Source of the DNA: Nymphalis io
Lineage: Eukaryota > Arthropoda > Insecta > Lepidoptera > Nymphalidae
Direction of reading: 5' to 3'
NCBI RefSeq assembly: GCF_905147045.1
Contig: NC_065897.1
Span: forward strand, 12,725,001-12,789,000
Length of the DNA: 64,000 bases
Positions 1-14,300 of the stretch are shown here, in pieces; the stretch's first letter is position 1; each line of letters starts with the position of its first letter. The notes under the pieces were generated by a model, which saw only the letters and a list, made by a program, of their open reading frames with translations, searched no databases and was not told the origin of the DNA. The position numbers and the translations under genes were made by a program.

Positions 1-2883
1 GGTGTGTAGTTAAACAATGCTGTCTTATTCTCTCAAATGTAAATTCGATGATGACAGAAAGAGAGAAAGAAATCTTTGTTTTATTGAACACCTTATTTTA
101 AAATTAATAAATTAAAGAATATGAATTTAAAAAAATGTTGACGAAGATCAATACAGAAATACGAACTAATTTTTGGTGGTAGAATAATTGTCGAGTGGAT
201 GGTACCAACGACGGCCAGCCAGGTCCTCGGTTATACTGGATCATCATGATCTATCTCCAATGCTATAGCAGATTGATAAAATATAACAAATAGACATTAA
301 TTATATTATATACAAAGCTATTATTATATAATCTATTTCAGCGGTTTTCCTACACGGAATTAATTTAAATAACACAAATCAAATGACATCATCCACATTA
401 ATAACAGATTATAATTGGTATAAACACATTTGAGTATATAATAAATCTTTATATACAAGACCTAGGTACTTATCCGCGTAGTTACATTGTATTGTTCACT
501 AATTAATTATAAACTTATTTTAAAATTATAATTATAAAAATACTTCATTCAAGATAACACAGAAATAAGCAGGATCATAGACAGTTATAAAAATTACTAA
601 TAATAAAACTAAGGAACGTTGACTTTGTGGTAGGGCTTTGTGGACGATCGTCTTGGATGGTGCCACCCACTCATCATATATTTTACCGCTTAATATTACT
701 TAGTATTGGTGATCCGGTTGGTCACTTCATGGTTTCCAAGGTTGATGGCACATTGGGGCACAGAAATTGTTAATATTTCTTATAGCGCCGATGAGGCTAT
801 GTTGTACCATCAGGTGATCCATTTGCTAGTCCGCTTGAAGATTATTAATAAAAAGTATACAGAGACGGAAATTTAGTCATACCACACATTGGAAATCAAA
901 ATCGAAATATGTATGCCTTAGCGTAAACAAATATTTATTTAAAAAAAAAACAACCTTCCGTATTCAAAAGGAATTATTTAATCTATATTGTCACCGACGC
1001 CAAAAGCGTGTGCCCAATTTCAGCGAAATCGTTTGGGTAGAACTGGTTTAAAATTTATTTACAAGGACCATAACAGTACTAACATTACTTGGATATAAAT
1101 AAAAGCCTTTAAAGAGCAATCAATTCTCTTAGTTTCTTACGTCATACGTATGTACGTATATAACGTACATACTAAAACATCAATAAATAATTTGTGTGAT
1201 GCGTTCTGGAACAATAAAATTCAAAATTAGACTTACTCTAGTTGATGGTTATAATATCCTGTACCAAAAGCTCTGAAGCTTGATTTAAAAAAAAATAGAT
1301 ACTCATTGTCGATCAGGTTCGTGAAATGTCAGTGAAATGCGTCATTGTTTGTAATAAATAATTATAATATTTAAATGATACACGCATCTAACTTAACACC
1401 GTAAATTGCTTTTCAATCTATAATTATATTATAAATGCTAAAGTTACTGTCTTTTATGCGTTCATAAAACAGTCTAGCCACTGATGAAATTTGATTTGAA
1501 GCAAGCTTGTACCTGAGAGGACATAGGCTACTTTTTTATACCTAAAATCTGCCCCATCCCCCCTAAACGCTGGCGAAAACTAGTATTTCATAAATGAGAT
1601 TCGAAGTGCTTATTTATTAAACTCGCGCTTGAAAGGATGACAGCATGAGGAAACCTACACGTTGGAATTCTATCACATGTATGCACATCTATCATCTCGC
1701 ATGAAAGCAGCGTGGTGGAATAAGCTTCAAACCTCAATAGAAGGAAAGCCCCAGTAGTGGGACATTTTACAGGCTATTACATTATTTCTAAAAATTTACG
1801 GTCTTTATTGTAATGATTAATTAAACAATTGTATGTCTTCTTTTTTCGAATTACAAATCAAATAATGAAAGAAAGAGCGAAAACAGTGTTTTACTGAACA
1901 GCCGCTAAGCAATGTTTATAAATGCGTTAATGTTTTATCTATAACGTAAGCTATATTTTGTTATGGTTAGATTGACTTTCACAACACACGTTTCGTTAAA
2001 GACAACATAAACAGAATTCGTAGGCTCGCAATTAGCGCCCGTTAACTTTCCAAGGACCTCACACTTGCTGATCGAGACTTTAGAAGGAAAACCATTCAGA
2101 AATGGCATTTGAAATAAATAAAAATGTTGGTTTAAAGTCATGCATCATTACTAGTAAATTAAATCAAAGCAAATAATTATTTATTTAAGTAGGCTTATAA
2201 AGGCACTTTTGTATCGTCATGTTATATATTTAATTAAATGTAAAGCTACAGGTTCGGTATGTAGATTCTACCGAGAAGAACCGGCGAGAAACTCAGTAGT
2301 TACCGAATAGTTTTTCTTTTATTAATTATAATTTAAAATATATTTATGTTATTTATCGTGGGATACTCGACATGTTTTGGGAAATACACCCATTGTCATT
2401 GAGCAGACGCGTAGGAATCACGTCCTGGATAATCATAATAAATCTCGAAACCGTAGTTTTGATAATAATGACATTACTTATCCCTAATGCTAAGATCCTG
2501 TTAAGTTATCACCGTAATAAGTAAAATTACAATTTGACGTGTAATTATACTGAACCGAGATAGATCATTGTAGGTATGTTGATAAGATCAAATACAATTC
2601 TATTTAAGAAATAGTATTTTAAGGCCAAGCACCTCTTTTTTTAATAATTGAAAATAGCAGGTGCCTCCTGTTAGAAACTGAATTATGACAATGAAATAAT
2701 TTAAATTTCGAACATTTAGAAATCATTCGCAAATGATGCGAGTTACTTTATTGTTAAAGTAAATAAAACATCCGCTATATTAATATTGATTCACTTTAAA
2801 CCGTATTCTTTATGGTACAGGATTTGTTGACGTTAGTTATTTTAAAAATAAAAATGTATTATTGTAGTAGTTTTTAAAAAAAA

Positions 2884-3184
2884 GCCGAGATGACCCAGTG
2901 GTAAGAGCGCGTGATTCTTAACCGATGATCGTGGGTTCAAACCCGGGCAAGCACCGCTGAATTTTCAAGTGCTTAATTTGTGATTATAGTTCATCTTGTG
3001 CTTGACGGTGAAGGAAAACATCGCGAGGAAACCTGCATAATGTCTAATTTCACTGAAATTCAGCCACATGTGTATTGCACTAACCCGCATTGGAGCAGGG
3101 TGGTGGAATAAGCTCCAAAAACCTTCTCCTCAAAAAAGGAGGGGAGGCCTTAGCCCAGCAGTGGGACATTCAAAGGCTGTTACT
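2884..3184 (+). repeat. Metulj-like tRNA-derived SINE, full length
   Basis: Begins with a tRNA-like head (GCCGAGATGACCCAGTGGTA) with a B-box GGGTTCAAACCC, and ends with the family's 3' signature (agcccagcagtgggacattcaaaggctgtta region). Other long copies here: 7955-8256 (-), 28722-29035 (-), 30888-31192 (+). Confidence 0.85.
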
Positions 3185-4481
3185 GGTAGTAGTTTTAACT
3201 TTAAACGGTTTTCGATAAAAGGTCAAATGTTATTATATTCCTCGCTGTATATATTTACGCATTCGTATTAATTCAGCGTTCGAATCGCCTCGTTCGCTGG
3301 CCGTAGACGATAATGATTCAATGAACTCAATGCAATCTGACTCACATTCGCTAATAAGGTGTTTAACCCCTAAAACAAACGCTTTTTTCGCCAACTACAC
3401 TCAACAATACGATTTACATAGGATTATTCAGATATAAGTTCATTGTAATTTATTTCGGTATGTAGTTTTGGATAAGAAAATACTAAACAATGTTTAATTT
3501 AATATAATTAATAAATAATTATATTTTTCTCATTATAAATCACAGCAAAACATATTGAATTTCAATACAAATTTTATTTTAGGGTTTTTTTATGCTTAAT
3601 TTTGTCGATGTAGCTTTTAGAAGCGAACAGTAGCTAAACTTAGAAGTGACGTCATACCCTAAAATTTCGGTATATATATTTTTTGTATACATATAATTTA
3701 TGATTTAACAATAATGAAGTTATCCAATAATATTAAGTTATATATTATTGATATGAATATTGTGATAAAAAATATATAATTCTTACCGAAAATTCACAAA
3801 CTGTCTAAATATTCTAAAGTCTATCCACTGTCTAAAAGCGGGCGCTAACGGCGCGCCCTTGTGGATACAGAAGTAAATACAAAGTTCTGCAATCAATAGC
3901 GTTGGGTGTGGTGATACCGCTGATTACATTTGTTTCACTGGAAACACGGCCTTAACTCACCACTTACTAAATTAAAACCAAAAACGCGAAAATTAACTTA
4001 CGTGGTAGCACTTTTAATTACTAGTATTTATATCATATAGAAAACTATCGAGTTCTTTATATGTATTTTATTAGTATATAATATACTTGATTGATTTCAA
4101 TAGAATTTCTCGATTGCAGACATACGATATAAGCTACTGTAAACTGATATAGATCAGATGAATACAGGACGGTAAACAATATATATTATAATATTATATA
4201 CATATTATATACAATATTGAATTTTGATTCAGACATAAGACTGGTACTCAAAATGTTTTTTTGCGAGCAATTGGACCACCTATTAGGTGACCATCTCCTA
4301 TAGACATTGGTGATGTAAGATATATCTATTAACCGTTCCTTGTCTCGCCAATACGCTATCAACCTTGTTACATTGGCTCAATCACCCTTCAAACCGACAC
4401 ACAACAATACTAAGTATGTTATCATTATTATAATTATATATATAATATAGCTTCCGCCCGCGTGCAGGTATGCAAAATTCG

Positions 4482-4775
4482 ACGGGCCGGTTAGGGTTGT
4501 TGGTAGATAATCGCCTTTCACGCCGAAGGTTGTGGTTTCGATTCCCACCCAGGACAGACATTTGTGTGCATGAACCGTTTGTCCTGAGTCTGGGTGTAAT
4601 TATCTATATAAGTATGTATTTACAAAAGAAAAGTAAGTAAAGTATATCAGTTATCTGGTTTCCATAGTACAAGCTCTGCTTAGTTTGGGATCAGATGGCC
4701 GTTTGTGAATAATGTCCCGGGATAATTTCATGATGACCCATTGACTTCAGGACATGAAATTGTGGCAAACAAACT
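4482..4775 (+). repeat. tRNA-Glu-like SINE, second copy
   Basis: Same head and tail as the copy at 54478; the B-box has lost one G (gtggtttcgattcc). Confidence 0.75.
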
Positions 4776-6565
4776 TACTTAACTATCGCATTTGTAATGT
4801 AAGTACATAATCATATACCCAATTTATATAACGTAGACACATGAAACATCTATGATAGGCTACAAATTCTTCGAGTCATCATTCGTATCTAGGTCAGTTT
4901 GATTCGTACTTCATTAGATAAACAGTTTAAATTATTGCGTTTCTTGCACCGAAACATCCGCGTGTGGTAAGCGTTTATCAACAACATGCTTATGCTAATG
5001 AGTTCGATTCCCTGTTTGTGTAAGCTATCGACAGTTCGTATTACAGTTTTATTTTCGATCCCATTACCAAAATAAACATATTTTATTAATGGTGTTGAAA
5101 TTTATCATATCAATATTATCTTCAATTATCTTAGAATAATAAATAATACGTGGTGGTAAACGTTTCGGTATGGAGCCATGTATTCCAATTTTTTTTATAT
5201 AGAATATGTAGGCGAACGTGCAAATGGGCCACCTGATGGGAAGTGGTCATCGCCGCCCATAGACGTCGTAAGAAATTATTAACCATTCTTTAAATCGTCA
5301 ATGCGCCACCAACCTTCGGATTTAAGATGCCTTAAATTTCAATATAGCTACACCAAAAGAAAAACAATGGTATTATATCAATTTAATTTTAGATGAATAA
5401 TATTCTATAATAATAAAAATTTAAGCCGTATATACAATAAAATAGCGGCCCGCCCCAACTTTGTCCGGGTCAAACAATTATCTGTCTTAGTAGATATTTT
5501 ATAGAAAAATTTATGCTATCGTGGGGATCTCCAATTAAAAAAAATTAAAATAAAATACAGCCTATAATACTCGCTAATAATGAAGCTTTCTGTAGGTGAA
5601 AGAATTTTTGAAATCGATTAAGTAGTTTTTCACTCTACCCGTTATATACAAACATACAAAAAAAACAAATCTTATCCCTTTATAATAAAAGTAAACATTA
5701 CAAAAAGAAGAATCAACTATATTAAAGCATAAATATATTTAACTGGAACCACTTATTCGAATTAGATTATACTCAATATTGTACACATAGATTACGATGG
5801 TATGTACATCTGTCCGATAAAACGTTTTGTGTAATACACGTGGCTCTTTATGAACGCGATTTCAAATCCGGTCTAATCAAATTTGTCATCGCCACTGGGG
5901 CTTCCTCAAATAGTTTAGTCTTTCATAACCGAAATACGAATATAAGTTTGTTTCAATATATAATATTTAGTCTAAATATATATTCGAGATACAAATTTTC
6001 ATTTACATAAGTCTAGTTACAATTTATTATTAGTTTGTAAACTAATAATAAATCGATCACAAGGAGTCACTTCAATATAAAATGCAAGAGAAAAAAATAT
6101 TTATTTCGAACTGCCCGTTCCGGCTTATGTATTATAATATATTTATTTGTTTATGCAGCGCAATTCAATAAAATTTCCAGCCGGAATATCTTTTTCCGAC
6201 GTCTTCTATCATATTTTTTAGGCAATTTACATAATTAATGATTTATATATCCCAATCTCCATCATGTCATCATGTCTCTGTCCATTCACGAAAACCGTAT
6301 GACAGTCCAGACAGTCAGATAAACAGACACGGTGGGTGGAATTTGTTTTATTATATATAGTGAAATCAACTTGCACTTGCTTATCTTACTTTGATTTGTA
6401 AAATAATAACTTTTTAAGACACTTTTTAGATATACATATTTTTATTAAAAAAATTTTTTGTCTCGGATATTCCTCTATTCTTGTAATTAAGTTTTAGTTT
6501 ATCTATGTTTAGTGTTACACTACTATTTTTCGTTTTATGTTTAATTACAAGCCGTGTTTACCTAT

Positions 6566-6588
6566 AATATATATATATATATATATAT
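6566..6588. repeat. AT dinucleotide microsatellite
   Basis: About eleven AT units in a row; a shorter one is near 7470-7485. Confidence 0.9.
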
Positions 6589-7954
6589 TAAATGTATCAA
6601 GTGTTATGTTCAGTGTTTACAACTGTTTGTAAACCTTAATAAATAAATAATTATGTCGAAATTATCATAGATGAAGCCGCGGTTATGACCAGATACGCAC
6701 ATACACACACATACGTCGGCACGCTATAAAATGCGTATGTGTTAAAACAAACAAATGCGTTATGAAATAGCACACACATGACACGAGTGTATTTTTGACT
6801 CGATGTTCGGCGCTGCGATCAACGTCAGAAATATTCTTTCTAGCTTCATTAAAATCCATTACGCAATATCTGAAATTGACTGATAATATAATTTGGAAGG
6901 GTATTTATTATTTCGTTTTATGAAATATGTGTATATATATTTAAGTCTTTATGTAATTAATTATTTACTGAAATTTAATATAATATACATACATATAACA
7001 TGGGACATGGTAACTTAGTCCACCAGAGTGATAGCGTATTGGCGATGTAAGGTACTCTAATATTTCGTACAGCGTCAATGTCCATGGTAGGTCCGACTAA
7101 CAATTAAAAAAAACGCATTCCTGCTTTTGAGATAGTATACAAACCTTAATTGTAAAATGTCAGTAACAGTACAGTAACAGCCTGTTAATGTCCCACTGCT
7201 GGGCTAAGGCCTCCTCTCCCTTTTGAGGAAAAGGTAAAATGTCAATACATTATTTATTTATTTATATAGAAGAATTACGTTGTTAGTATTTCGTCAGTAT
7301 ATCATTCATGGGGTAAAGTCGATATTTTTATTTGTGTACTGCTGTGTGTAGTTGGTATTGGTATGTAGGAACGGGAAAGTTTTTGGTATAGTATAATTGT
7401 TAAATATCCATTTAATTATACCGCGCGAATCGTTAGCAAAAACAATTAAACAGGCATTATTTAAACGCGAGCTATATATATATATATGTATACATTATAA
7501 TGTTTTAATTTGGAGGCTTCGTTATTGACTAGACCGCCAAGATATTAATATTATATGTACCAGTAAATTAGTAGGTTTCAGTTGGATGAACTCGTGGATG
7601 AATGATGATCATTCAAACGTCATGTTTATTTTAAGAAATATGCCAAAGGTTATCCTTCCTTGTCTCATTGTTATACGTATACAGTTAAAACGTAATATTA
7701 TTGACAAACACTTTTTTTTAATTTAAATTTTTAGCTGTTAGGTTATAAATAATATAACTCATGTTCACTGAATCATCGAAATGAACTTTTGGAACATCCT
7801 GGCGAAGGTTCCCAGGAGGAAGGGCGATATCCACTAGTAGCTTTTAATTTACTTTTTTTTTTATTCTGTTGCAAAAGAACAGACACGATTCGTACTTGTG
7901 CATCAATTACTTTCTAGCGAAATATTTTCGTGATGTTTAAACTCTCTACTAAAA

Positions 7955-8256
7955 ACAGTAACAGCCTGTTAATGTCTCAGTGCTGGGCTAAGGCCTTCTC
8001 TCCCATTTGAGGAGAAGGTTTTGAGCTTATTCCACCACGCTGCTCCAATGCGGCTTGGTAGAATACAAATGTGGCAGAATTTCAATGAAATCAGACACAT
8101 GCAGGTCTCCTCACGATGTTTTCCTTCACTGTCAAGCACGAGATGAATTATAAACACAAATTAAGCTCATGAAAATTCAGTGGTGCTTGCCCGGGTTTGA
8201 ATCAACGATCATCGGTAAAGAATCACGAGTTCTAACCACTAGGCCATCTCGGCTTA
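7955..8256 (-). repeat. Metulj-like SINE, full length
   Basis: Reverse-complement copy of the family at 2884, from the tRNA-like head at 8256 down to the CAGCCTGTTA end at 7955. A 3'-end fragment of the same family lies at 7167-7237. Confidence 0.85.
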
Positions 8257-9183
8257 CTAAAAACATCTGCAATGAATTTCTCAATACCTTATTTGACACT
8301 AGCCAGTAACATTCCCAGTTGAAAGATATATTAATATTGAAATCTTAATTCTTATTGCTATATCTTTGAAGATAACTTATTTATAACTCCAAACCGTCCG
8401 TTGCTCTCATATCGCTAATAGCTTTAAAAAGTTTTAAATGTATATTACGATTGAAACATTACGAGGTTCTCAATTATGATTGGTCCGAATTGGTTTACTC
8501 CCACTTATCTTCTATAACTAACCAAGGGCAGAATTCTACTAATATATAACGATTACGATACGTTCCCGATTCAATTCCATTCCGACTTCGATTATTCTAT
8601 ATTTATTCGGATCGGAACCGAACGGATATGATGTTACCATATGCTGTTACATCAAAAGCAAACTTAATTTTTAACTTTTATGCCAATAGTCGATAATTAT
8701 TTTAAAGAATAGGATAACGCATAAACGGCAACGATTACGCTTCGATTCGATTGCGATAAAGTAACAATTTGTTAATATCATTGGCCCTTAGTAATGACTT
8801 CTAATGTCATTTTTCATCCGTGTCTGTATTTAATTTTTTCACTGTACACTACACTACACGAATGAGCATACGACTTTATTCCAGTACTGAGTCATTAGTA
8901 ATATGAAGTTTGGTTATTGCGAATTATAATCCTAAGAAGTATTATATATCTATCCGTAACATCGCCAATGCGCCACCAACCTTGGGAACTAAGATGATAT
9001 GTCCATTGTGCCTGTAGTTCCATTCGCTCACTCAGCCTTTTAAACCGGAACACATCAATACTAAGTTCTTCGGCGGTAGTATATGTGATGAGTTGGTAGT
9101 ACCCAGACGGGCTCACATAAAGCCCTACAACCAAGTAAATGCTACTTCACAGTAAGCATATGTTTCATTAATATATAAAACCC

Positions 9184-9355
9184 GGGTTCCTTCAAACGAG
9201 GCGTGAAGAGGCATCTTGCGGGCCGGCAAGGCGGTGACGGCTAGTACAGAACATTCTTCCCGACTGTACTGGCCGTCGTCGCGTTTGGACTCTACTACCA
9301 CTTACCATCAGGTGGAGTAGAGTCATTTGCCATCCCGTACATATAAAAAAAAAAT
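9184..9355 (+). repeat. CR1/jockey-like LINE, 3' end only
   Basis: The plus strand reads SFKRGVKRHLAGRQGGDG then a stop, the C-terminus of a reverse transcriptase ORF, followed by a 3' UTR and an A-run. A 5'-truncated insertion. Confidence 0.75.
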
Positions 9356-10296
9356 ATCCTAGGACATTTTTCACACACGGCCATCTGATTCCAAATTAAG
9401 CTTGTACAGAGCTTGTGCTATGGAAACGAGACAACTGATATACTACATATACAACTTTTCTTTTGTAAATACATACTTGTATAGATTTATATATGTATAT
9501 TATATACTTATATAATAAACATATATATTTGCACGTGTCACGGATGTGGCTATTGAATTCGTGCGGCTCTGTTTCAGTTTAGTTTTATCATCGAAAACGC
9601 GTCTGTTCCTATATTTATTTTATTACATTTTTCCTGTACGCGTCATATTCCAGCTATTTTTGATATTCGCGTATGCGTTGGGAATATATGAGCAGTGTAA
9701 TACTTATGCGAGATGGACTACCATTCTATTTTTCTCCTATAGAACGTTAACTAAGTACATATCCCCACGCAACGGCCCTCTTGGGAGAAACCGCATGGAG
9801 AAGCTAGTATTATTTATATAAATTTAAATGAAATAAGCAATGACTATTAACCGAAATTTATCAGAAAAATATATTTAATCATTAATAATAAACAAAGATA
9901 TAAAACTTCCTGTGTATTATATGATTAGTTCTGCTAATATTTTCGTTTAAAATATTAGATTTTTAATGATAAAACCAAACGGAACCGATAACTTGCGTAA
10001 CAAACCCTTGAACTGAAGTAATATTATGATAACAATTTCGATATTCGTGTTAAACCTGTTTTAACGAACTTGACGTCTATATTTACATTAACTTAACATA
10101 AGTTAATAAATTATTAAGACACTGTGCTAATGTTTTACAAGCAATCTCAGAATATTTTAAAGTTAAACCGTTCGTAGTTCGTGCCGCACTTTTCATAGTG
10201 TTTCGTTGTTAAATGTATGTATGTCAATGTTAACGTTACAAATGATAACATAAGCAAAAGCGTTTTCCTTGATCTTCTTATTCTTATCAGTTTTTA

Positions 10297-10582
10297 CTAT
10301 CGAACGACCAGACAAACGCGACCAAAGCGCCATAGGTACACAGTGGAAATTCCCCGCCTACGTACGAAGCGCTTTGAATCCACATTCATCATTCGCACTG
10401 CGAAACTATGGAATGCTTTGCCTGAGTCCGTATTTCCTGATAGGTACAATGTTGGTGTCTTCAAATCCAGAGTAAACAGGTTTCTTATAGGCAAGCGTGC
10501 TACATCCTAGACCGTATCGATGCTTAACATCAGGCAAGTCAACGGTCAAACGCTGGCCTATTAATAGTAAAAAAAAAGCTTA
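10297..10582 (+). repeat. CR1/jockey-like LINE, 3' end only
   Basis: The plus-strand frame from about 10300 to 10510 has the LINE C-terminal pattern FIIRTAKLWNALPESVFP then FKSRVNRFL, then a 3' UTR and an A-run. It is a different family from the copy at 9184. Confidence 0.75.
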
Positions 10583-11341
10583 GATGAATTCACTTATTTC
10601 TCCGCCTTGTTTATTTTTGATGAGAAATCTATTGCCTTGGGAAATAAGACCAACTCGTATACCGTCACGGCAAACGGCACGACGTTCTCTTATGTCGTCA
10701 TCCCCTCTCCGCCGCTTTTTAATTCTTTGTGTGCGTGGCGCGTGTATATTTATAAAAATATCTGTAATTACTTATATTACTTTTTATTTATTTATTGATT
10801 TTATTTAATTATAAATTATTTTAATAATCAGCAAGTTATTATTCGTATAAAGTTCTGCAACAAGTATATTATTTTATCGAAGATAACAAAAATACAACAC
10901 CATGCAACAAATGACCATAGACATGGGCACTACAAGTAGAATATACTACTCCTTACATCATCAATGCGCCGTCAACCATGGAATCTAAGATTACAATTAC
11001 TTTTTTACTCTCAAAACCAGAAAATGAAGTATACGAAGTATTCATGTTTAAGTTTCATCCTTATTGTTAATCTTAAAAATCAATCGAGATGGCTCATTGA
11101 TTAGAGGACATAATTAAAAACCGAAGATTATGAGTTACTGAAGCAAGCACCGCTGAGTTTTCATGTGCTTAGTTTGTTTTTATAATACATTATGTGTTCA
11201 GCGATGAAGGAAAACATTGTGACAAAGAGTTAATGTGTCGGATGAAAGTGTGTCATTTATAGGGTATTTTAACTACTTAACTACTTTTAAAAGTTAATTA
11301 TTATTTTACTTTGTTACTAATAACCTATTCTATTTCATCAG

Positions 11342-14300
11342 GCATGTCTAGAACAAGAGGCAAGAGTTGCAGAACTCAGGTCCCTAGCGGCACGAGTCGC
11401 GGCAGAAACCGGCTCCAGAGCATTACAAGCCGACGCTGACGCACTAGCCAGGAGACTGCAGCTTGTCGCTGGCGCTGTTCAAGCACTGGCCGACCTTGGT
11501 GAAGCTAGACAGCTGGCAAGAGCTAAAGCGCAACATGCCAAGGAGATGTTCTGTGATATGAGACAGGTTAGTCAAATTTATTTTATTATTGTGTTAAAGA
11601 AAATTTTGCTTATTTCGGTAGCGAAAAGTGCTGAAAATTTTATCGCTACTTTATTTAACTTATTTTAAAGCCCTTGTGTATAGAAATAGATAACGTCCAT
11701 ACGGTAGTGAATGTATAACGGTGTCCATAACAGTATTATTATCGTAGCTAGTCACGCACTACCCGAAATGGGAGCGGTCACCATGCACGGGATGTGACTT
11801 GCCTTTTTTGGGTAGAAGAGAAGTTGGATTATTGCGTATTGCTGTATTAGCAACGACATTTTAAATAATGATTATTATTAAATTGATTTCAAGGCTAGTT
11901 AGTTTTAAAATACGTGATTCAGAACATAATATTAAAATAAAATATTATACAAATCATTAGAAACAACACAATTACTCTATTTTTTGGAATAAAAGTAATG
12001 GTAATGTAAAAAGTTACTAAATTAAAACTATACATTTATTATTATTTGACATCAAAATAACTATAATTTAATTAAAATTGATTGTCAATATTACAACAGA
12101 CTTATGACTTATGATTTATGTTATAAAAATAAAAACAACATTCTCACTTTTACAGGATTTGACTCCAGTTCAAGAAGACGGAGAAATAGTGGAAGACAAA
12201 TTGATAGCTCTGCGAGAAAACCTTATAGCACTCGGTAAAAGCGAGGCTGACATTGCACCCGCAAAGGCAGAGCTTCCGGACATCGACAGAGACGTGTCAG
12301 ACGAACATTCCATTGTACGAATATTAGAACTATGGCAGGCTATGTTTAGAGATACTTTCTTACACTACCATCGCTTATCGACGGCGCTGGTAAGGTCGGG
12401 AGACGCAGCGACTGCTCTGCGATTATGGAACGAATATTTATTAGACTTACAATCATTCCTATCCGGTTCCGTACCGGCTGATTATGAAAATTTAACCGAA
12501 CACCGCAGACTTTGCAGAGTACATAGAAATCTTCTGGCATCACAACGATCAGTGTTGATGAATGAAAATAAGGAATCTAAGAATCGTGATCTAGCTGACA
12601 AGTTCGACACGCTAACCAATCTCCACAATGAAACTTTAGCGAGAATCGTCGAAAGACACGACGAGGTGTGTACACGAATCGCGGCTTGGGACGAATACAT
12701 CCAGGTTTACACTGAACTACTTCGGTGGCTAAAGGAAATAGAAAGAGAAAAAGAAAAGCTACAACTGAGATACGTGCATATAAAGAGGATACACAAAGTC
12801 TTATCTGAGATCCAGAATCTCGCAGACAAATTACCCGAAGGCAGGAAATTTTCGGAAAAACTATTGGAGAATCTAAAGAAGGTAATGGAATTCACAGAAG
12901 AAACCTATGGTGCTTCTGTAAGAATGGAATACGCGGGTATCGTTAAGAGAGTTGATAATTTACAAGCAAGTCTTGACACTTGGCGTGACTTCCTAACTCG
13001 AATACTTGGTCTTATTGGAGAATATGAAACTTTAACGGATGACTTGCACAAGTTATATTCTAAGACACAAGGCGAAATTATGACCTACTCTGACGATGAG
13101 CGATTATCTAGGCCTCAGCTTAAGAAAGCGATAGATAAGTATACTGATTTAAGAACAAAAATAGATAAAACTGAAACAAAACTGGAAGCTCTCAGCGTTA
13201 TTCAGGAGCAATTGAAAGAATGCCTCAGTCCTCAAGATATAAGAATAGTTAATCAAAAGGTCTGGCAATTACGTCAACAGCGCGCGGACTTGGAACACCA
13301 ACTATCAATCATTATTCACAGGCTACAAGAACGATTAGAAATATATACAATATTTGACTCAAGGCTCTCTCGATTTAGCGAATGGATAAAAACACTCGAA
13401 TCACGTCTCGAAACGACCACATCTAGTAGTGACTTAGGAGCTTTAGATCCTCAGGACTTGGTCAGAAGGATCAACTCAGATATTCAAGCGGAAACCTCGC
13501 TCAAAGAACGGGAATTCGAATGGCTTGCAGAAACAGGTAGCGTTTTAACTGATTTGGCTAAAAAAGATGAAAAATCATATAGCAAGAATACGTCTAAACA
13601 GTTAAAAGACATACAAGAACGCTGGCATAATTTGCAAGAAACGGGACGAAATCGAATAGCCAAGATCAATGAATTACTCGAAACAATTTCACAATTAGAA
13701 GAACGTTTGACAGAAATAAGACTTAAATTACACACAATAGAATCTAATCTATCAGCGCCAGTTGTCCTAGAACATTTAACGACGAAAGCCGTTGATACTA
13801 AATTCCAGGAACGTGACGAAATACACAAAAACATTGAAAACGAGAGCGGAGAAGTTGGTAAAACGCTAAACCTATGCGAACTCGTATTTAATGACGCTGA
13901 CGTGCTAAAAGGCAACTTCGATTTACGGAATTTACATACCGGTGCAAACATCGTTGAAAAGAAATGGAAAAACATCTGTGATATGTCTGAACAACGAAAG
14001 AAAGCATTGAAGGAGGTCAGAAAATCTGCTGAACTGGCTAATTCTCTACTACCTAAAGTTGAAAAGAAGCTTGATGGAATAGAGAAGAGAGTCGAAAAGA
14101 TCGAAACCCGCAAACAGAGAGGTGAAGCTGAAGATGAGACGGTTTCGAAGGCTGTGTTTAAAGACTTAGATACCTTAGAAGGCGATGTTAAGAAATTGGA
14201 GGATGCATACAGCCGTATAGCGTCAGCTCGCGGAGTTGAGGTCCGAGGGCCTGGGGCTGATGATGCAGCAAGACTCAGAGCGGCGGTACGACGGTGGCAA

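Larger units (their letters stand above)
1..11341. other. Repeat-filled non-coding stretch upstream of the first nesprin exon
   Basis: I found no exon here that joins in phase to the one at 11342. The stretch is AT-rich and contains Metulj-like SINEs, copies of a ~290 bp repeat, a tRNA-Glu-like SINE, two CR1-like LINE 3' ends, an AT microsatellite and other repeat scraps, several of them listed separately. Because the exon at 11342 is preceded by a normal acceptor, at least the right-hand part must be intron of the nesprin gene. Small exons could be hidden. Confidence 0.6.

Noticed and set aside
9546..9821. 91-codon plus-strand frame, hydrophobic at the N-terminus
   Set aside because: No recognisable family, no exon context and AT-rich surroundings; consistent with chance.
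10584..10808. Two overlapping plus-strand frames after the LINE fragment
   Set aside because: No similarity recognised, and both frames run into AT-rich repeat sequence.
13484..14113. 209-codon antisense frame opposite the large nesprin exon
   Set aside because: A mirror of a long charged coding exon; Ser/Phe/Leu-rich, no family features, no splice or start context.
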